DNA from: Myxococcales bacterium
Lineage (GTDB): Bacteria; Myxococcota_A; UBA9160; UBA4427
Assembly (NCBI GenBank): GCA_014240165.1
Contig: JAAZXM010000033.1
Location: 1-44,508 of the forward strand
Length of the DNA: 44,508 bases
Reading direction: 5' to 3'
The translations under genes and the position numbers were made by a program. Of the stretch, positions 26,839 through 34,831 are shown piece by piece. The notes under the pieces are model-generated. The model ran no database searches and was not told where the DNA came from. It saw only the letters and a list, made by a program, of their open reading frames with translations. Numbering within the stretch: the first letter of the stretch is position 1; each line of letters starts with the position of its first letter.

Positions 26839-27450
26839 ATGCCCGAAGCCATGGAGGCCCGTTCCCGCCGCATCGTGCAGACCGCCATCGAGCTCGCTGA
26901 AAAAGGCGGCTTCGAAGCGGTTCGCCTGCGCGACGTCGCTGCCCACGCCGAGGTCGCCCTGGGCACCCTGTACCGGCGCTTCCGCAGCAAGGAAGAGTTG
27001 CTGATGGCCGCCCTCGAGTTCGAGGTAGGGAACCTTGAACTCCGCTTCGGCGGAGGGCCTCCCGAGGGCGCGGATGAGTTGGAGCGGGTGATGGGATTCT
27101 TCGACCTTATGGTGCGTGGCCTGCTTCGTCGTCAGCACCTGGCCCGGGCGCTCCTCAAGGCGGTGTCCTCGGGCGATCCCGAGTTGACCCAGGAGATGGC
27201 AGCGTTCCATGCACGCATCGAGCGGATGTTGGTGATGTCATTGCGGGCCGAGGTCACGTGCGACGGCGATGGGGTCCTCGAGAATCCCGCTTCCGGGCCT
27301 CGGGAGATACGCATCGCTGAGACGCTGAATCAGATCTGGTACGCCCTCTTGATGGGCTGGGCGGGTGGCGTCTACGACCAGTCCTTGATGCTCGAGAAAA
27401 TGCGGTCATCCGCGCAATTGGTTCTGCGCGGTTCGTCCCCGGCGGAGTAA
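26839..27450 (+). CDS. TetR-family transcriptional regulator
   Basis: A 203-residue repressor. The DNA-binding helix-turn-helix spans about residues 10-58, including GFEAVRLRDVAAHAEVALGTLYRRF. The C-terminal two thirds form the ligand pocket and dimer interface. Its position as first gene of the chsH2-chsH1-ltp2 cluster (chsH2 starts 11 bases after its stop, with its ribosome-binding site in between) makes it the likely sensor of a CoA thioester or sterol intermediate, as KstR is in actinobacteria. The ATG at 26839 is preferred; an ATG at 26794 would put the operators inside the gene. No Shine-Dalgarno is visible, so it could be leaderless. Confidence 0.9.
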   Translation: MPEAMEARSRRIVQTAIELAEKGGFEAVRLRDVAAHAEVALGTLYRRFRSKEELLMAALEFEVGNLELRFGGGPPEGADELERVMGFFDLMVRGLLRRQHLARALLKAVSSGDPELTQEMAAFHARIERMLVMSLRAEVTCDGDGVLENPASGPREIRIAETLNQIWYALLMGWAGGVYDQSLMLEKMRSSAQLVLRGSSPAE

Positions 27451-27461
27451 GGAGTTCGACA

Positions 27462-28436
27462 ATGGCAATCAGTGGTAAGGAACGCGAGGATTTCGAGAAG
27501 CAACTCGAGCCCTATGTCGGGTTGGATATCGGCATAGAAGATCGGGGCAGGGATCCCGTCAACGCCGCCATGGTCCGGCATTGGTGCGAGGCCATGGGGG
27601 ACCATTGCGGGGCGTATACCGATGCCGACCAGGCAGGGAACTCGGTGCACGGCGAACTCGTGGCTCCGCCCACCATGCTTCAAGCCTGGATCCTGGGCGG
27701 TGTCGGAATGGCGACAGGCGAATCCGATCCGCGGGATAAACAGAAAGAACTCCATCGGCTCTTCGACGCCCACGGCTTCACGGGCGTGGTGGCGACCAAC
27801 ACCGAACAGGAATACACCCGCTACCTCAAAATGGGAGATGAGATTCGCGCCACGACGGTGATCGAATCGATTTCGGAGCAGAAGGCCACGGGGCTCGGCA
27901 TCGGGTATTTCATCAATACCCGCACGCGCTTCTACGACCAGAACGACGACGAGGTGGGGTGGCTCACCTTCCGTGTGCTGAAATTCGAAAACGAGGCCCC
28001 GGCCGCGGCGACGGAGGCGGAGGCGCCGGCGGCCGCCGGACGGCCCCAGCGCCTGAAGCCCGCCCTGGCTCACGACAATCAGTGGTGGTGGGATTGCGTG
28101 GAGCAAGGAGAATTGGCGATCCAGAAATGCTCGGATTGCCAGGCCCTGCGCCACCCGCCGCGCCCCATGTGCGGTGAGTGCCAATCCAGCGATTGGGAGT
28201 TTGTGTTCTCCACCGGTCAGGGCACGATCCACAGCTACGTGGTGATCCGCTACCCCGAGGTGCCCGGGTATACCTATCCCCTGGTGGTGGCGGTGGTGGA
28301 TCTCGAAGAGGGAACGCGGTTCGTGGGCAATGTTCTCGACGTGGAGCCGGATGACGTGGAGATCGGGATGGCGGTTCAGGCCTCCATCGAACTCGTGGAT
28401 GACGAAATGAAGTTGCCGGTTTTCCGGCGAGCCTGA
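27462..28436 (+). CDS. chsH2: MaoC-like/DUF35 fusion, ChsH2-like subunit of sterol enoyl-CoA hydratase
   Basis: A 324-residue two-domain protein. Residues 1-180 are a MaoC-like hot-dog domain without the catalytic Asp/His signature. After an Ala/Glu linker, residues 205-324 form a DUF35 domain: a zinc ribbon (Cys223, Cys226, Cys237, Cys240) and an OB-fold. This is the architecture of ChsH2 of Mycobacterium tuberculosis. It pairs with ChsH1 to hydrate the steroid enoyl-CoA with the 3-carbon side chain, and its DUF35 domain docks Ltp2. AAGGAG eight bases upstream of the ATG supports the start. The chsH1 and ltp2 partners follow at once in the same order as expected for the complex. Confidence 0.9.
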   Translation: MAISGKEREDFEKQLEPYVGLDIGIEDRGRDPVNAAMVRHWCEAMGDHCGAYTDADQAGNSVHGELVAPPTMLQAWILGGVGMATGESDPRDKQKELHRLFDAHGFTGVVATNTEQEYTRYLKMGDEIRATTVIESISEQKATGLGIGYFINTRTRFYDQNDDEVGWLTFRVLKFENEAPAAATEAEAPAAAGRPQRLKPALAHDNQWWWDCVEQGELAIQKCSDCQALRHPPRPMCGECQSSDWEFVFSTGQGTIHSYVVIRYPEVPGYTYPLVVAVVDLEEGTRFVGNVLDVEPDDVEIGMAVQASIELVDDEMKLPVFRRA

Positions 28437-28481
28437 GGTTCTGTTGCCCCTCACGGTGCAAGATGAAGAGGAGATCTGGAG

Positions 28482-28907
28482 ATGAGTGAAGCCGTTTTGC
28501 GATACGACCAGGTGAGTGTCGGGGATGCGTTGCCCGAACTCCCCATCGAACTCACGTCGAGCCTGATCGTGGCCGGGGCCGTGGCCTCCCAGGACTACAC
28601 CCCGGTGCATCATGATAAGGAGGCGGCCCAAGCGGCGGGCATGCAGGACATCTTCATGAATATTCTCACCACCAACGGGCTGGTGAGTCGTTTTGTGACG
28701 GATTGGGCTGGGGTCGATGCGCGGATCACGAACGTTTCCATCAAGCTGGGGACGCCGAACCTCCCGGGTGACACCATGACGCTTACGGGCTCGGTGGCGG
28801 AAAAGGATGATGCGGCGAGCGCAGTGACCGTCGATGTGACGGGGAAGAATGCCTGGGGCAATCATGTGACGGGGACCGTTAAGGTGGCCCTGGCGGCGGG
28901 GGACTGA
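28482..28907 (+). CDS. chsH1: MaoC-like dehydratase, ChsH1-like catalytic subunit
   Basis: A 141-residue single hot-dog hydratase. The segment ASQDYTPVHHDKEAA contains Asp38 and His43, the pair that activates water in the R-hydratase/MaoC family, followed by GMQDIFMNILTTNG. In actinobacteria ChsH1 is the catalytic partner of ChsH2 in an alpha2-beta2 complex that adds water to the C17-C20 enoyl-CoA steroid. AGGAG upstream supports the ATG. It lies 45 bases after chsH2 and only 4 bases before ltp2. Assignment to ChsH1 rests on this synteny and on the short single-domain length. Confidence 0.9.
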   Translation: MSEAVLRYDQVSVGDALPELPIELTSSLIVAGAVASQDYTPVHHDKEAAQAAGMQDIFMNILTTNGLVSRFVTDWAGVDARITNVSIKLGTPNLPGDTMTLTGSVAEKDDAASAVTVDVTGKNAWGNHVTGTVKVALAAGD

Positions 28908-28911
28908 AGAT

Positions 28912-30081
28912 ATGTCGACGACACTCAAGGATGAGGCGGCCATCGTGGGGATCGGGGAAACCGAGTATTCGAAGAACTCGGGCCGATCGGAACTCGCCCT
29001 GGCGAGCGAGGCCTGTCGCGCCGCGATTCGCGATGCCGGGCTGACGCCCGCCGATATCGACGGGATGACGACCTTCACCATGGATACCAGCGACGAGATC
29101 GAGGTCGCCCGGGCGGTGGGGGTGGGCGATCTGACCTTCTTCAGCCGCACGCCCCACGGCGGCGGCGCCGCGGTGGGCGTGATGCACCAGGCTGCGCTGG
29201 CTGTGGCCACGGGAAGCGCCAAGGCGGTGGTGGTCTACCGGGCGCTCAATGGACGCTCCGGGGCGCGCTACAGCCAAGGTGTTTCGGGCGGGCCCACCAC
29301 CTCGGATCTGATCCACTGGAGTTGGTATATGCCTTCCGGTCTGATGACCCCGGCGAGTTGGGTCGCGATGGTGACCATGCGCTACATGCATGAGACGGGC
29401 TGCACGAGCGCAGATCTGGCCGAGGTATGCCTGGCTCAGCGCGAGCACGCGGTAAAAAACCCGCGGGCTTTCTTTTATCAGAAGCCCCTGACCCTGGAGG
29501 AACACCAATCGGCCCGGGCCATCGTCGAACCGCTTGGCCTCTACGATTGTTGCCAGGAAACCGACGGCGCCGCCGCTTGCGTGGTGGTCTCGCCCGAGAT
29601 GGCCCGGGACCTCCCCAACCCGCCCGCAATGATTCGCAGCGTCTCCCAGGCGGCGGGCGCTCACCAGGAGTCCATGACGAGCTTCTATCGGCCGAGCCTG
29701 ACCGACCTGCCCGAGGTGGATCTCGTCGCCCGGCAATGCTGGGAAATCTCGGGCCTGACGCCCGACGATATCGACGCGGCGGTGATCTACGACGCCTTTT
29801 CGTCCATCGTACTTTTTCAGCTCGAGAGCTACGGCTTTTGCAAGAAGGGCGAGGCCGCGGATTTCATCCGTGACGGCGCTTTGCGTCTGGGTGGCCGCCT
29901 GCCGACGAATACCCACGGCGGGCAGCTCTCCGAGGCCTATATCCACGGGATGAATGGGGTGAACGAAGGCGTGCGCCTGATTCGGGGAACATCCAGCAGT
30001 CAGCCCGAGAAGAACGACCATGTGCTGGTGACCGCAGGAGTCGGCATTCCCACCAGTGGCATGATCCTGGGCAAGGCCTAG
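28912..30081 (+). CDS. ltp2: Ltp2-like thiolase-fold aldolase of sterol side-chain degradation
   Basis: A 389-residue thiolase-superfamily protein close in wording to mycobacterial Ltp2. Shared segments include AAIVGIGETEYSKNSGRSEL, DGMTTFTMDT, LDCCQETDGA-type YDCCQETDGAAACVV and RLPTNTHGGQLSEAYIHGMN. Ltp2 performs retro-aldol cleavage of the hydrated side-chain CoA ester, releasing a 17-keto steroid and propionyl-CoA, and works only bound to the DUF35 domain of ChsH2. It lacks the reactive-cysteine motif of true thiolases. It starts four bases after the chsH1 stop, so it is certainly cotranscribed. Sterol identity is inferred from family and operon. Confidence 0.92.
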   Translation: MSTTLKDEAAIVGIGETEYSKNSGRSELALASEACRAAIRDAGLTPADIDGMTTFTMDTSDEIEVARAVGVGDLTFFSRTPHGGGAAVGVMHQAALAVATGSAKAVVVYRALNGRSGARYSQGVSGGPTTSDLIHWSWYMPSGLMTPASWVAMVTMRYMHETGCTSADLAEVCLAQREHAVKNPRAFFYQKPLTLEEHQSARAIVEPLGLYDCCQETDGAAACVVVSPEMARDLPNPPAMIRSVSQAAGAHQESMTSFYRPSLTDLPEVDLVARQCWEISGLTPDDIDAAVIYDAFSSIVLFQLESYGFCKKGEAADFIRDGALRLGGRLPTNTHGGQLSEAYIHGMNGVNEGVRLIRGTSSSQPEKNDHVLVTAGVGIPTSGMILGKA

Positions 30082-30241
30082 GGGGTCGGCGGGCTCGCGG
30101 TTGGCTGGCCGCGTTTCTCGCGCCGCGGACTGTGCGACCCGGGCAGGGCTGTTCTAAGATGCTGCGCGGCGCGAGAGTGCGTGCAGAAAACCAGGCCCGG
30201 GGACGGGCCATTTCACGATGCCCGAAAGCCAGGAGGAAGTC

Positions 30242-30433
30242 ATGAAAGTGGTGGTCGACTACGACCTGTGTGAGGCCAATGCAGTCTGTATGCAGCATGC
30301 ACCGGAGGTGTTTCGCGTAGAGGAAGACGACACCCTCACGGTTCTCCTCGAAGACGTTCCCGCCGAGCAGCAGGACAAGGCTCGGGAAGCGGAGCGACTC
30401 TGTCCGCGCCAGGCCATCCGCCTGACCGAGTGA
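30242..30433 (+). CDS. Small ferredoxin, [3Fe-4S]/[4Fe-4S], cytochrome P450 type
   Basis: A 63-residue ferredoxin. The cluster region LCEANAVCMQHAPEVF has only two of the usual first three cysteines (CxxxxxC), with a third in LCPRQAI, the pattern of [3Fe-4S] P450 ferredoxins. It is close in length and wording to the ferredoxin (FdxD) found with cholesterol genes in mycobacteria. It would feed electrons to a P450 or a Rieske oxygenase; neither is in the window. AGGAGG five bases before the ATG is near ideal. It follows ltp2 by 160 bases and may have its own promoter. Confidence 0.88.
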   Translation: MKVVVDYDLCEANAVCMQHAPEVFRVEEDDTLTVLLEDVPAEQQDKAREAERLCPRQAIRLTE

Positions 30434-30442
30434 AGGCTCGGG

Positions 30443-30463
30443 GGAGAAGCACGCGGCTTCTCC
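30443..30463. terminator. Hairpin between convergent genes
   Basis: A perfect 8-bp stem (GGAGAAGC at 30443-30450 with GCTTCTCC at 30456-30463) and 5-base loop separates the ferredoxin gene from the convergent acyl-CoA ligase gene. No T-run follows, so termination efficiency is uncertain. Confidence 0.45.
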
Positions 30464-30484
30464 TCGGATCCGGGTCAGGCCGGG

Positions 30485-32032
30485 CTAGATCTGGCTTCGC
30501 CCCTCCCAATAGGGATCTCGCAGTTTTCGCTTGTAGAGCTTTCCGTTCGGGTCCCGGGGCAGTTCGGCCAGGTAGTCGATGGTGCGCGGCGTTTTCATCT
30601 TGGCCAGTCGTTCGGCGCACCACGCGAAGATCTCCTCGGTGAGTTGCGGGCCTCCTTCGATGCCCTCCATGGGCTGAATCACAGCCTTGATCTCCTCTCC
30701 CCAATCATCGTTGGGGATCCCGAAGACCGCGACGTCGGCCACCTTGGGGTGCTGCACCAATTCGGCCTCGATTTCGGCGGGGTAGAGGTTGGCCCCGCCC
30801 GAGATGATCATGTCGGTCTTGCGGTCGCGTAGGAAGAGATAGCCTGCGTCGTCGAGTTCGCCGATATCGCCCACGGTAAAGAACTCGCCGATCCGATTAT
30901 CCCGGGTCTTCTTCTCCGCATCCTTGTACTTGAAATCGGCTTGGCCGAGCTTCATGTAGACCGTGCCCACCTCGCCGGGGCTCAATTCCTTGCTGTCGTC
31001 GTCGAAGATCTTGATTTCGGCGTTCGGCCAGGCCTTGCCCACCGTTCCCGGGCGTTCGCGCCATTCCTGGGGGGTGACGAGGGTTCCGCCGCCCTCGGTG
31101 GCCGCGTAATACTCGTAGATGGAATCGCCCCACCACTCGAGCATCTTCCACTTGGTGTCGATGGGGCAGGGGGCCGCGGCGTGAATCATCGCCCGGAGCG
31201 AGGAGACGTTGTATTTCGCCCGGATCTTTGGATCGAGTTTCAGGAGCCGGTTGAATTGGGTGGGCACCATATGGCTTTGGGTCACCCCGTATTTCTCGAT
31301 CAACCGAAGCATGTCCTCGGCGTCCCATTTTTCGCAGAGCACGACGGCATGGCCCATGTGGAGAGAGGTCGAACTGAACATCAGCACCGCGGTGTGATAG
31401 AGGGGCGATCCGCAGAAATGGACGTTGTCGTCCTCGGGTTGCAGGCCGAACATGGCGAGCAGGCCGGTGGTGAGCGCCACCACGATATCGGGGTCCACGG
31501 GCGCCAGGGCGCGCCGGACACCCTTGGGCTTGCCGGTCGTGCCCGAGGTGTAATTCATGACCTGGCCGGCTGTGCGTTCCTCGGGGCGCTCGGCGGATTG
31601 GCCCGCGGCCAGTTCTTCGAAGGGGCGGAAGCCCTCGACATCACCCCGGGCGAAGCAGCACTCGCTGGGGAAATCGATCTCTTCCCGAGCGGCGCGGCAG
31701 GCCTCGGCGAATTGGGCTGAGCCGAAGAAGACCCGGGCGCCGGAATCGCGCACGATATAGGCGATCTCGGGCCCGGTCAGGTGATTGTTGATGGGGGTCA
31801 TGTAGAGGCCGATCTGGGTGATGGCCAGGTTGATGTGGAAGAACTCCGCGCAATTCTCCATCACCACGGCGACGCAATCGCCTTGCTCGAGCCCCAGGGC
31901 GCGCAGGCCATGGGCCACGCGATTGGCCTCGGCGAAGAGTTCCCCCCGCGTCCAACTGCGCTCGCCCGGGTCGACCAGGGCCAGTTTTTCGGGGGATTGC
32001 TCCGCGAGTTTCCAGAATCCGAGGTCGGCCAT
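30485..32032 (-). CDS. Acyl-CoA synthetase (FadD17/FadD19-like)
   Basis: A 515-residue AMP-forming ligase that would activate a fatty or steroid side-chain carboxylate to its CoA ester. The P-loop is NYTSGTTGKPKGV. The adenine/carboxylate site is YYAATEGGG. The hinge reads VGDIGELDDAGYLFLRDRKTDMIISGGANLYPAEIE, and the catalytic lysine is in DPNGKLYKRKLR. Length and context, next to Ltp3- and Ltp4-like genes, suggest a steroid-side-chain ligase of the FadD17/FadD19 type, but a medium-chain fatty-acid substrate cannot be excluded. AAGGAAG precedes the ATG. It is the last gene of the minus-strand cluster that begins near 35295. Confidence 0.88.
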   Translation of the reverse strand: MADLGFWKLAEQSPEKLALVDPGERSWTRGELFAEANRVAHGLRALGLEQGDCVAVVMENCAEFFHINLAITQIGLYMTPINNHLTGPEIAYIVRDSGARVFFGSAQFAEACRAAREEIDFPSECCFARGDVEGFRPFEELAAGQSAERPEERTAGQVMNYTSGTTGKPKGVRRALAPVDPDIVVALTTGLLAMFGLQPEDDNVHFCGSPLYHTAVLMFSSTSLHMGHAVVLCEKWDAEDMLRLIEKYGVTQSHMVPTQFNRLLKLDPKIRAKYNVSSLRAMIHAAAPCPIDTKWKMLEWWGDSIYEYYAATEGGGTLVTPQEWRERPGTVGKAWPNAEIKIFDDDSKELSPGEVGTVYMKLGQADFKYKDAEKKTRDNRIGEFFTVGDIGELDDAGYLFLRDRKTDMIISGGANLYPAEIEAELVQHPKVADVAVFGIPNDDWGEEIKAVIQPMEGIEGGPQLTEEIFAWCAERLAKMKTPRTIDYLAELPRDPNGKLYKRKLRDPYWEGRSQI

Positions 32033-32117
32033 TTTTCTTCCTTGTCTTGGGCGGTGCATAGGGGCCAAGCCCGGGAAAGCGGCGGATCCGGGTTCGCCCG
32101 TGCTGCGGTCGCTTGAA

Positions 32118-33278
32118 TTATTGAAGGGGTTGGTCGGCGACGATCCACATGGAGAAGTACTGGGAGCCGCCCCCATAGGCGTGGCCCAGGGCCTTCTTTG
32201 CCCCGTCGATCTGGTGCTCGCCCGCCTGGCCGCGCACCTGCATGGCGGCCTCGGCGAAGCGCACCATGCCCGACGCCCCGATGGCGTTGGTGGAGAGCAC
32301 GCCCCCGGACATGTTGACCGGAAGATCTCCATCCAGGGCAGTCGCGCCCTCGTAGGTCATCTTCCAGCCCTCGTTGATGGGCGCGAAGTGCAGGTTCTCC
32401 ATCCACATCGGTTCGAACCAGCTGAAGGGCACGTAGATTTCCGCGCAGTCGATTTCCTTGCGCGGGTCTTGGATGCCCGCCTTCTTGTAGAGCCCGGCAG
32501 CGCACTCGAGGCCCGCCTTGGGCATCACCTGATCGCGGCCCGCGAACATGGTGGGCTCGGTCTTCATGTTCGTCGCGTGGATCCATGCGGGGGGAGCGGA
32601 AGCAGCCCGCGCATGCTTCTCGTTGCCGATCACCAGGGCACAGGCGCCGTCGGACGAAGGGCAGGTTTCCAGGTAGCGGACGGGATCCCAGAGCATGGGG
32701 GAGTTCTGGATCATCTCGAAGTTCACGTCGGGCAGCTTCAGGTGGGCGAGGGGGTTCTTGAGCGCATTGAGGCGGTCCTTCAATGCCACTCGGATCCCCG
32801 TGTCCTCGGGTGCGCCCGACCGTTCCATATAGCCGCGAATCAGCGGGGCGAAGAAGCCTCCGGCCCCCGCCACCATGATGGGGGTGAAGGGCATCTTGAT
32901 GGAGAGCGCCCACATGGCGTTGGATTCGCTCTGCTTCTCATAGGCCACGGTGAGTACGCGCTCGTGCACGCCGGATTGAACGAGGCTGGCGGCGACAATG
33001 GCGGTCGAGCCGCCCACGCTGCCCGCCGTGTGAACCCGGAGCATGGGCTTGCCCACGCCGCCCAGGGCTTCGGCCAGAAAGAGTTCGGGCATCATCACGC
33101 CCTCGAACATGTCGGGGGCCTTTCCGACGACGACGGCATCGATATCCGCCCAATCGAGCTCGGCATCCGCGAGGGCGCGTTCCGCGGCTTCGCGGATCAG
33201 TCCCACCTGGGATACGTCCTCGCGCTTCGCGTCGAAATCAGTTTGTCCGACACCAATGACGGCAGCGTGTTCGGCCAT
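32118..33278 (-). CDS. ltp3: Thiolase-fold lipid-transfer protein, Ltp3-like
   Basis: A 386-residue thiolase-superfamily protein. VVVGKAPDMFEGVMMPELF, HTAGSVGGSTAIVAASLVQSG, YEKQSESNAMWALSI, LETCPSSDGACALVIG and ALGHAYGGGSQYFSMW are characteristic of the Ltp3 group. In Rhodococcus, Ltp3 and Ltp4 are needed to cleave C24-branched sterol side chains as aldolases. HTAGSVGG has serine-free, cysteine-free surroundings at the usual thiolase nucleophile, as expected for an aldolase. It begins three bases after the Ltp4-like stop, so the two are cotranscribed and may act as a pair. Confidence 0.88.
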   Translation of the reverse strand: MAEHAAVIGVGQTDFDAKREDVSQVGLIREAAERALADAELDWADIDAVVVGKAPDMFEGVMMPELFLAEALGGVGKPMLRVHTAGSVGGSTAIVAASLVQSGVHERVLTVAYEKQSESNAMWALSIKMPFTPIMVAGAGGFFAPLIRGYMERSGAPEDTGIRVALKDRLNALKNPLAHLKLPDVNFEMIQNSPMLWDPVRYLETCPSSDGACALVIGNEKHARAASAPPAWIHATNMKTEPTMFAGRDQVMPKAGLECAAGLYKKAGIQDPRKEIDCAEIYVPFSWFEPMWMENLHFAPINEGWKMTYEGATALDGDLPVNMSGGVLSTNAIGASGMVRFAEAAMQVRGQAGEHQIDGAKKALGHAYGGGSQYFSMWIVADQPLQ

Positions 33279-33281
33279 GGT

Positions 33282-34334
33282 TCAACCCTCCAGGACGCAG
33301 ACGAGATTCTGCTGAAGACAGGGGCCCGAGGTGGCGTGGGCGACGGCGCGCTGGGCCGCCCCCCCGGCGATCTGCCGGCTCGCTTCACCGATTCGGGCGA
33401 GGCCCGCGGACATGATGGGATTGGCCGCCAAGGCGCCGCCCGACGGGTTGATGCGCACGTCGTCGTCCAGCCCCAGGGCTTGCTTCAAGATGAGTTCCTG
33501 GTGGCTGAAGGGAGCGTGGAGTTCGGCGATATCCACCTTGCCCTGGCCCACCCCCGCCTTCTCTCCCGCCAGCGCGGTGGAGGGCGAGCGCGCGAGATCC
33601 CGGGAGCCCAATTGGTGGGTTTCCAGGCGGTGGTCGATGCCCCGGATCCACACCGGTTTGTCGCAGGCGTTTCGGGCGGTGTCGTCCGCAGCGATCACCA
33701 TCGCGGCGGCGCCGTCGCTGATCGGCGGACAGTCGTGGGCCCGCAGGGGCGAAACCAGGTAGGGGGACTTCAGCAGGGCCTCGGGGTCGAATTCACCGGC
33801 CAATTGCGCCTCGGGGTTCGAGAGCGCATCGCGCCGGCTGCGCGCGGCCACCTCGGCCATATCGCGCTCGCTGAACACCCCCGCGTCCAGTCCGCTGCGG
33901 GCCTGGAGCGCCGCCATCGAGATGGCATCGGGGCCCAGGGGCGCCATGGTGTAGGGGTCGGTTTGCAGGGTGAGGGTCTCGGCGGTTTCGCCCATGGACG
34001 AGCGTCCGAAGCTGAAGACCAGGGCGGAATCGACCTCGCCGCATTGGATCTTGATCCACGCCTCGTAGAGCGCCCAGGCGCCGTCCATCTCCACATGGCT
34101 TTCCATGATGGGCGGCCAGGCGCCGACGGCATCCACCGCCATGACGAAGGAGAAGCATTGCCCGGCGATGTAGTCGCTGCTGCCCGAGCAGGTGAAGCCG
34201 ATCTCCTGGCGGGGAACGCCGGATTTCTGGACCACCTCGTCGATGATGGGCATCAACATTTCGACTTCGTTGCGCGTGCGCTCGGTGCGCACATTGGGTG
34301 TCTGGGCGTAGGCGATGACTGCCACGTCACGCAT
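33282..34334 (-). CDS. ltp4: Thiolase-fold lipid-transfer protein, Ltp4-like
   Basis: A 350-residue thiolase-fold protein, shorter than Ltp3. The N-terminus is VAVIAYAQTPNVRTERTRNEVEML. GFTCSGSSDYIAGQCFSFVM holds a cysteine close to the thiolase active-site position. CPPISDGAAAMVIAADD and INPSGGALAANPIMSAGL are typical of the Ltp group. With Ltp3 it probably forms the aldolase for branched sterol side chains. Its ATG overlaps the stop of the DUF35 gene by one base (TGATG), and it precedes ltp3 by three bases, so translation of the three is coupled. Confidence 0.87.
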   Translation of the reverse strand: MRDVAVIAYAQTPNVRTERTRNEVEMLMPIIDEVVQKSGVPRQEIGFTCSGSSDYIAGQCFSFVMAVDAVGAWPPIMESHVEMDGAWALYEAWIKIQCGEVDSALVFSFGRSSMGETAETLTLQTDPYTMAPLGPDAISMAALQARSGLDAGVFSERDMAEVAARSRRDALSNPEAQLAGEFDPEALLKSPYLVSPLRAHDCPPISDGAAAMVIAADDTARNACDKPVWIRGIDHRLETHQLGSRDLARSPSTALAGEKAGVGQGKVDIAELHAPFSHQELILKQALGLDDDVRINPSGGALAANPIMSAGLARIGEASRQIAGGAAQRAVAHATSGPCLQQNLVCVLEG

Positions 34335-34831
34335 CACGAGTACTCCTTGATGTCTTCGAAAGGCACGTCGGCTTCGCTGTTGGGCTCGAAGTGCTGGATA
34401 TTGCCGATGCTGAAATCCCATTCGGCTTCGGGTTTCCAGACGGCCTGGACCCGCATGCCGATGCGCACCTCCTCGAAGGGGCAGCCCTGGATCAAGCCGG
34501 TGAAGGAAATGTCGGCTCCGTCGAGAAGGATGCTCGCGGTGCAGTAGGGAAGTTCTACGTCGATGTTCTCGGCGGGGACGCGCACCACGCAGAAGGTGAT
34601 CACGGTGCCCTTGTCCGAGAGTTCGCGGAACTCCGAGGTGGGCGCTGCGCAACGCGGGCAGGCACCCCGGGACGGAACGTAGACCCGGCCGCAGGCGTCG
34701 CAGGCGCCGCCCAGCAATTTGCCCTCGCGTACGCCGCGGAGGAAGCGCTCGGAGGCAACGCCCGGGGTGTAGGTGTATTCCACGTGCACGGGAGTGATGA
34801 TTCGGGTGATGGGTTCGTTTTCTTCGCTCAT
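34334..34831 (-). CDS. DUF35 zinc-ribbon/OB-fold protein
   Basis: A 165-residue DUF35 protein. The zinc ribbon has Cys44, Cys47, Cys58 and Cys61 (CDACGRVYVPSRGACPRC), followed by an OB-fold (VITFCVVRVPAENIDVELPY; FTGLIQGCPFEEVRIGMRV). DUF35 proteins bind thiolase-fold partners and probably CoA. By analogy with the ChsH2-Ltp2 pair, this one should dock Ltp3 or Ltp4. It corresponds in position to mycobacterial Rv3521, which lies beside ltp3 and ltp4. The four-base ATGA overlap with the upstream DUF35-like gene shows coupling. Confidence 0.88.
   Translation of the reverse strand: MSEENEPITRIITPVHVEYTYTPGVASERFLRGVREGKLLGGACDACGRVYVPSRGACPRCAAPTSEFRELSDKGTVITFCVVRVPAENIDVELPYCTASILLDGADISFTGLIQGCPFEEVRIGMRVQAVWKPEAEWDFSIGNIQHFEPNSEADVPFEDIKEYS

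Noticed and set aside
27372-29222. Long minus-strand frame opposite chsH2 and chsH1
   Set aside because: Shadow frame of high-GC coding sequence; no motif and no ribosome-binding site.
30151-30158. GTTCTAAG before the ferredoxin gene as another TetR operator
   Set aside because: Only one half-site is present; the left arm of the palindrome does not match.
31818-34547. A 909-codon open frame on the plus strand antisense to the Ltp genes
   Set aside because: It is the high-GC shadow of the real minus-strand genes. The sense genes have family motifs and coupled starts, whereas the antisense frame shows no domain.
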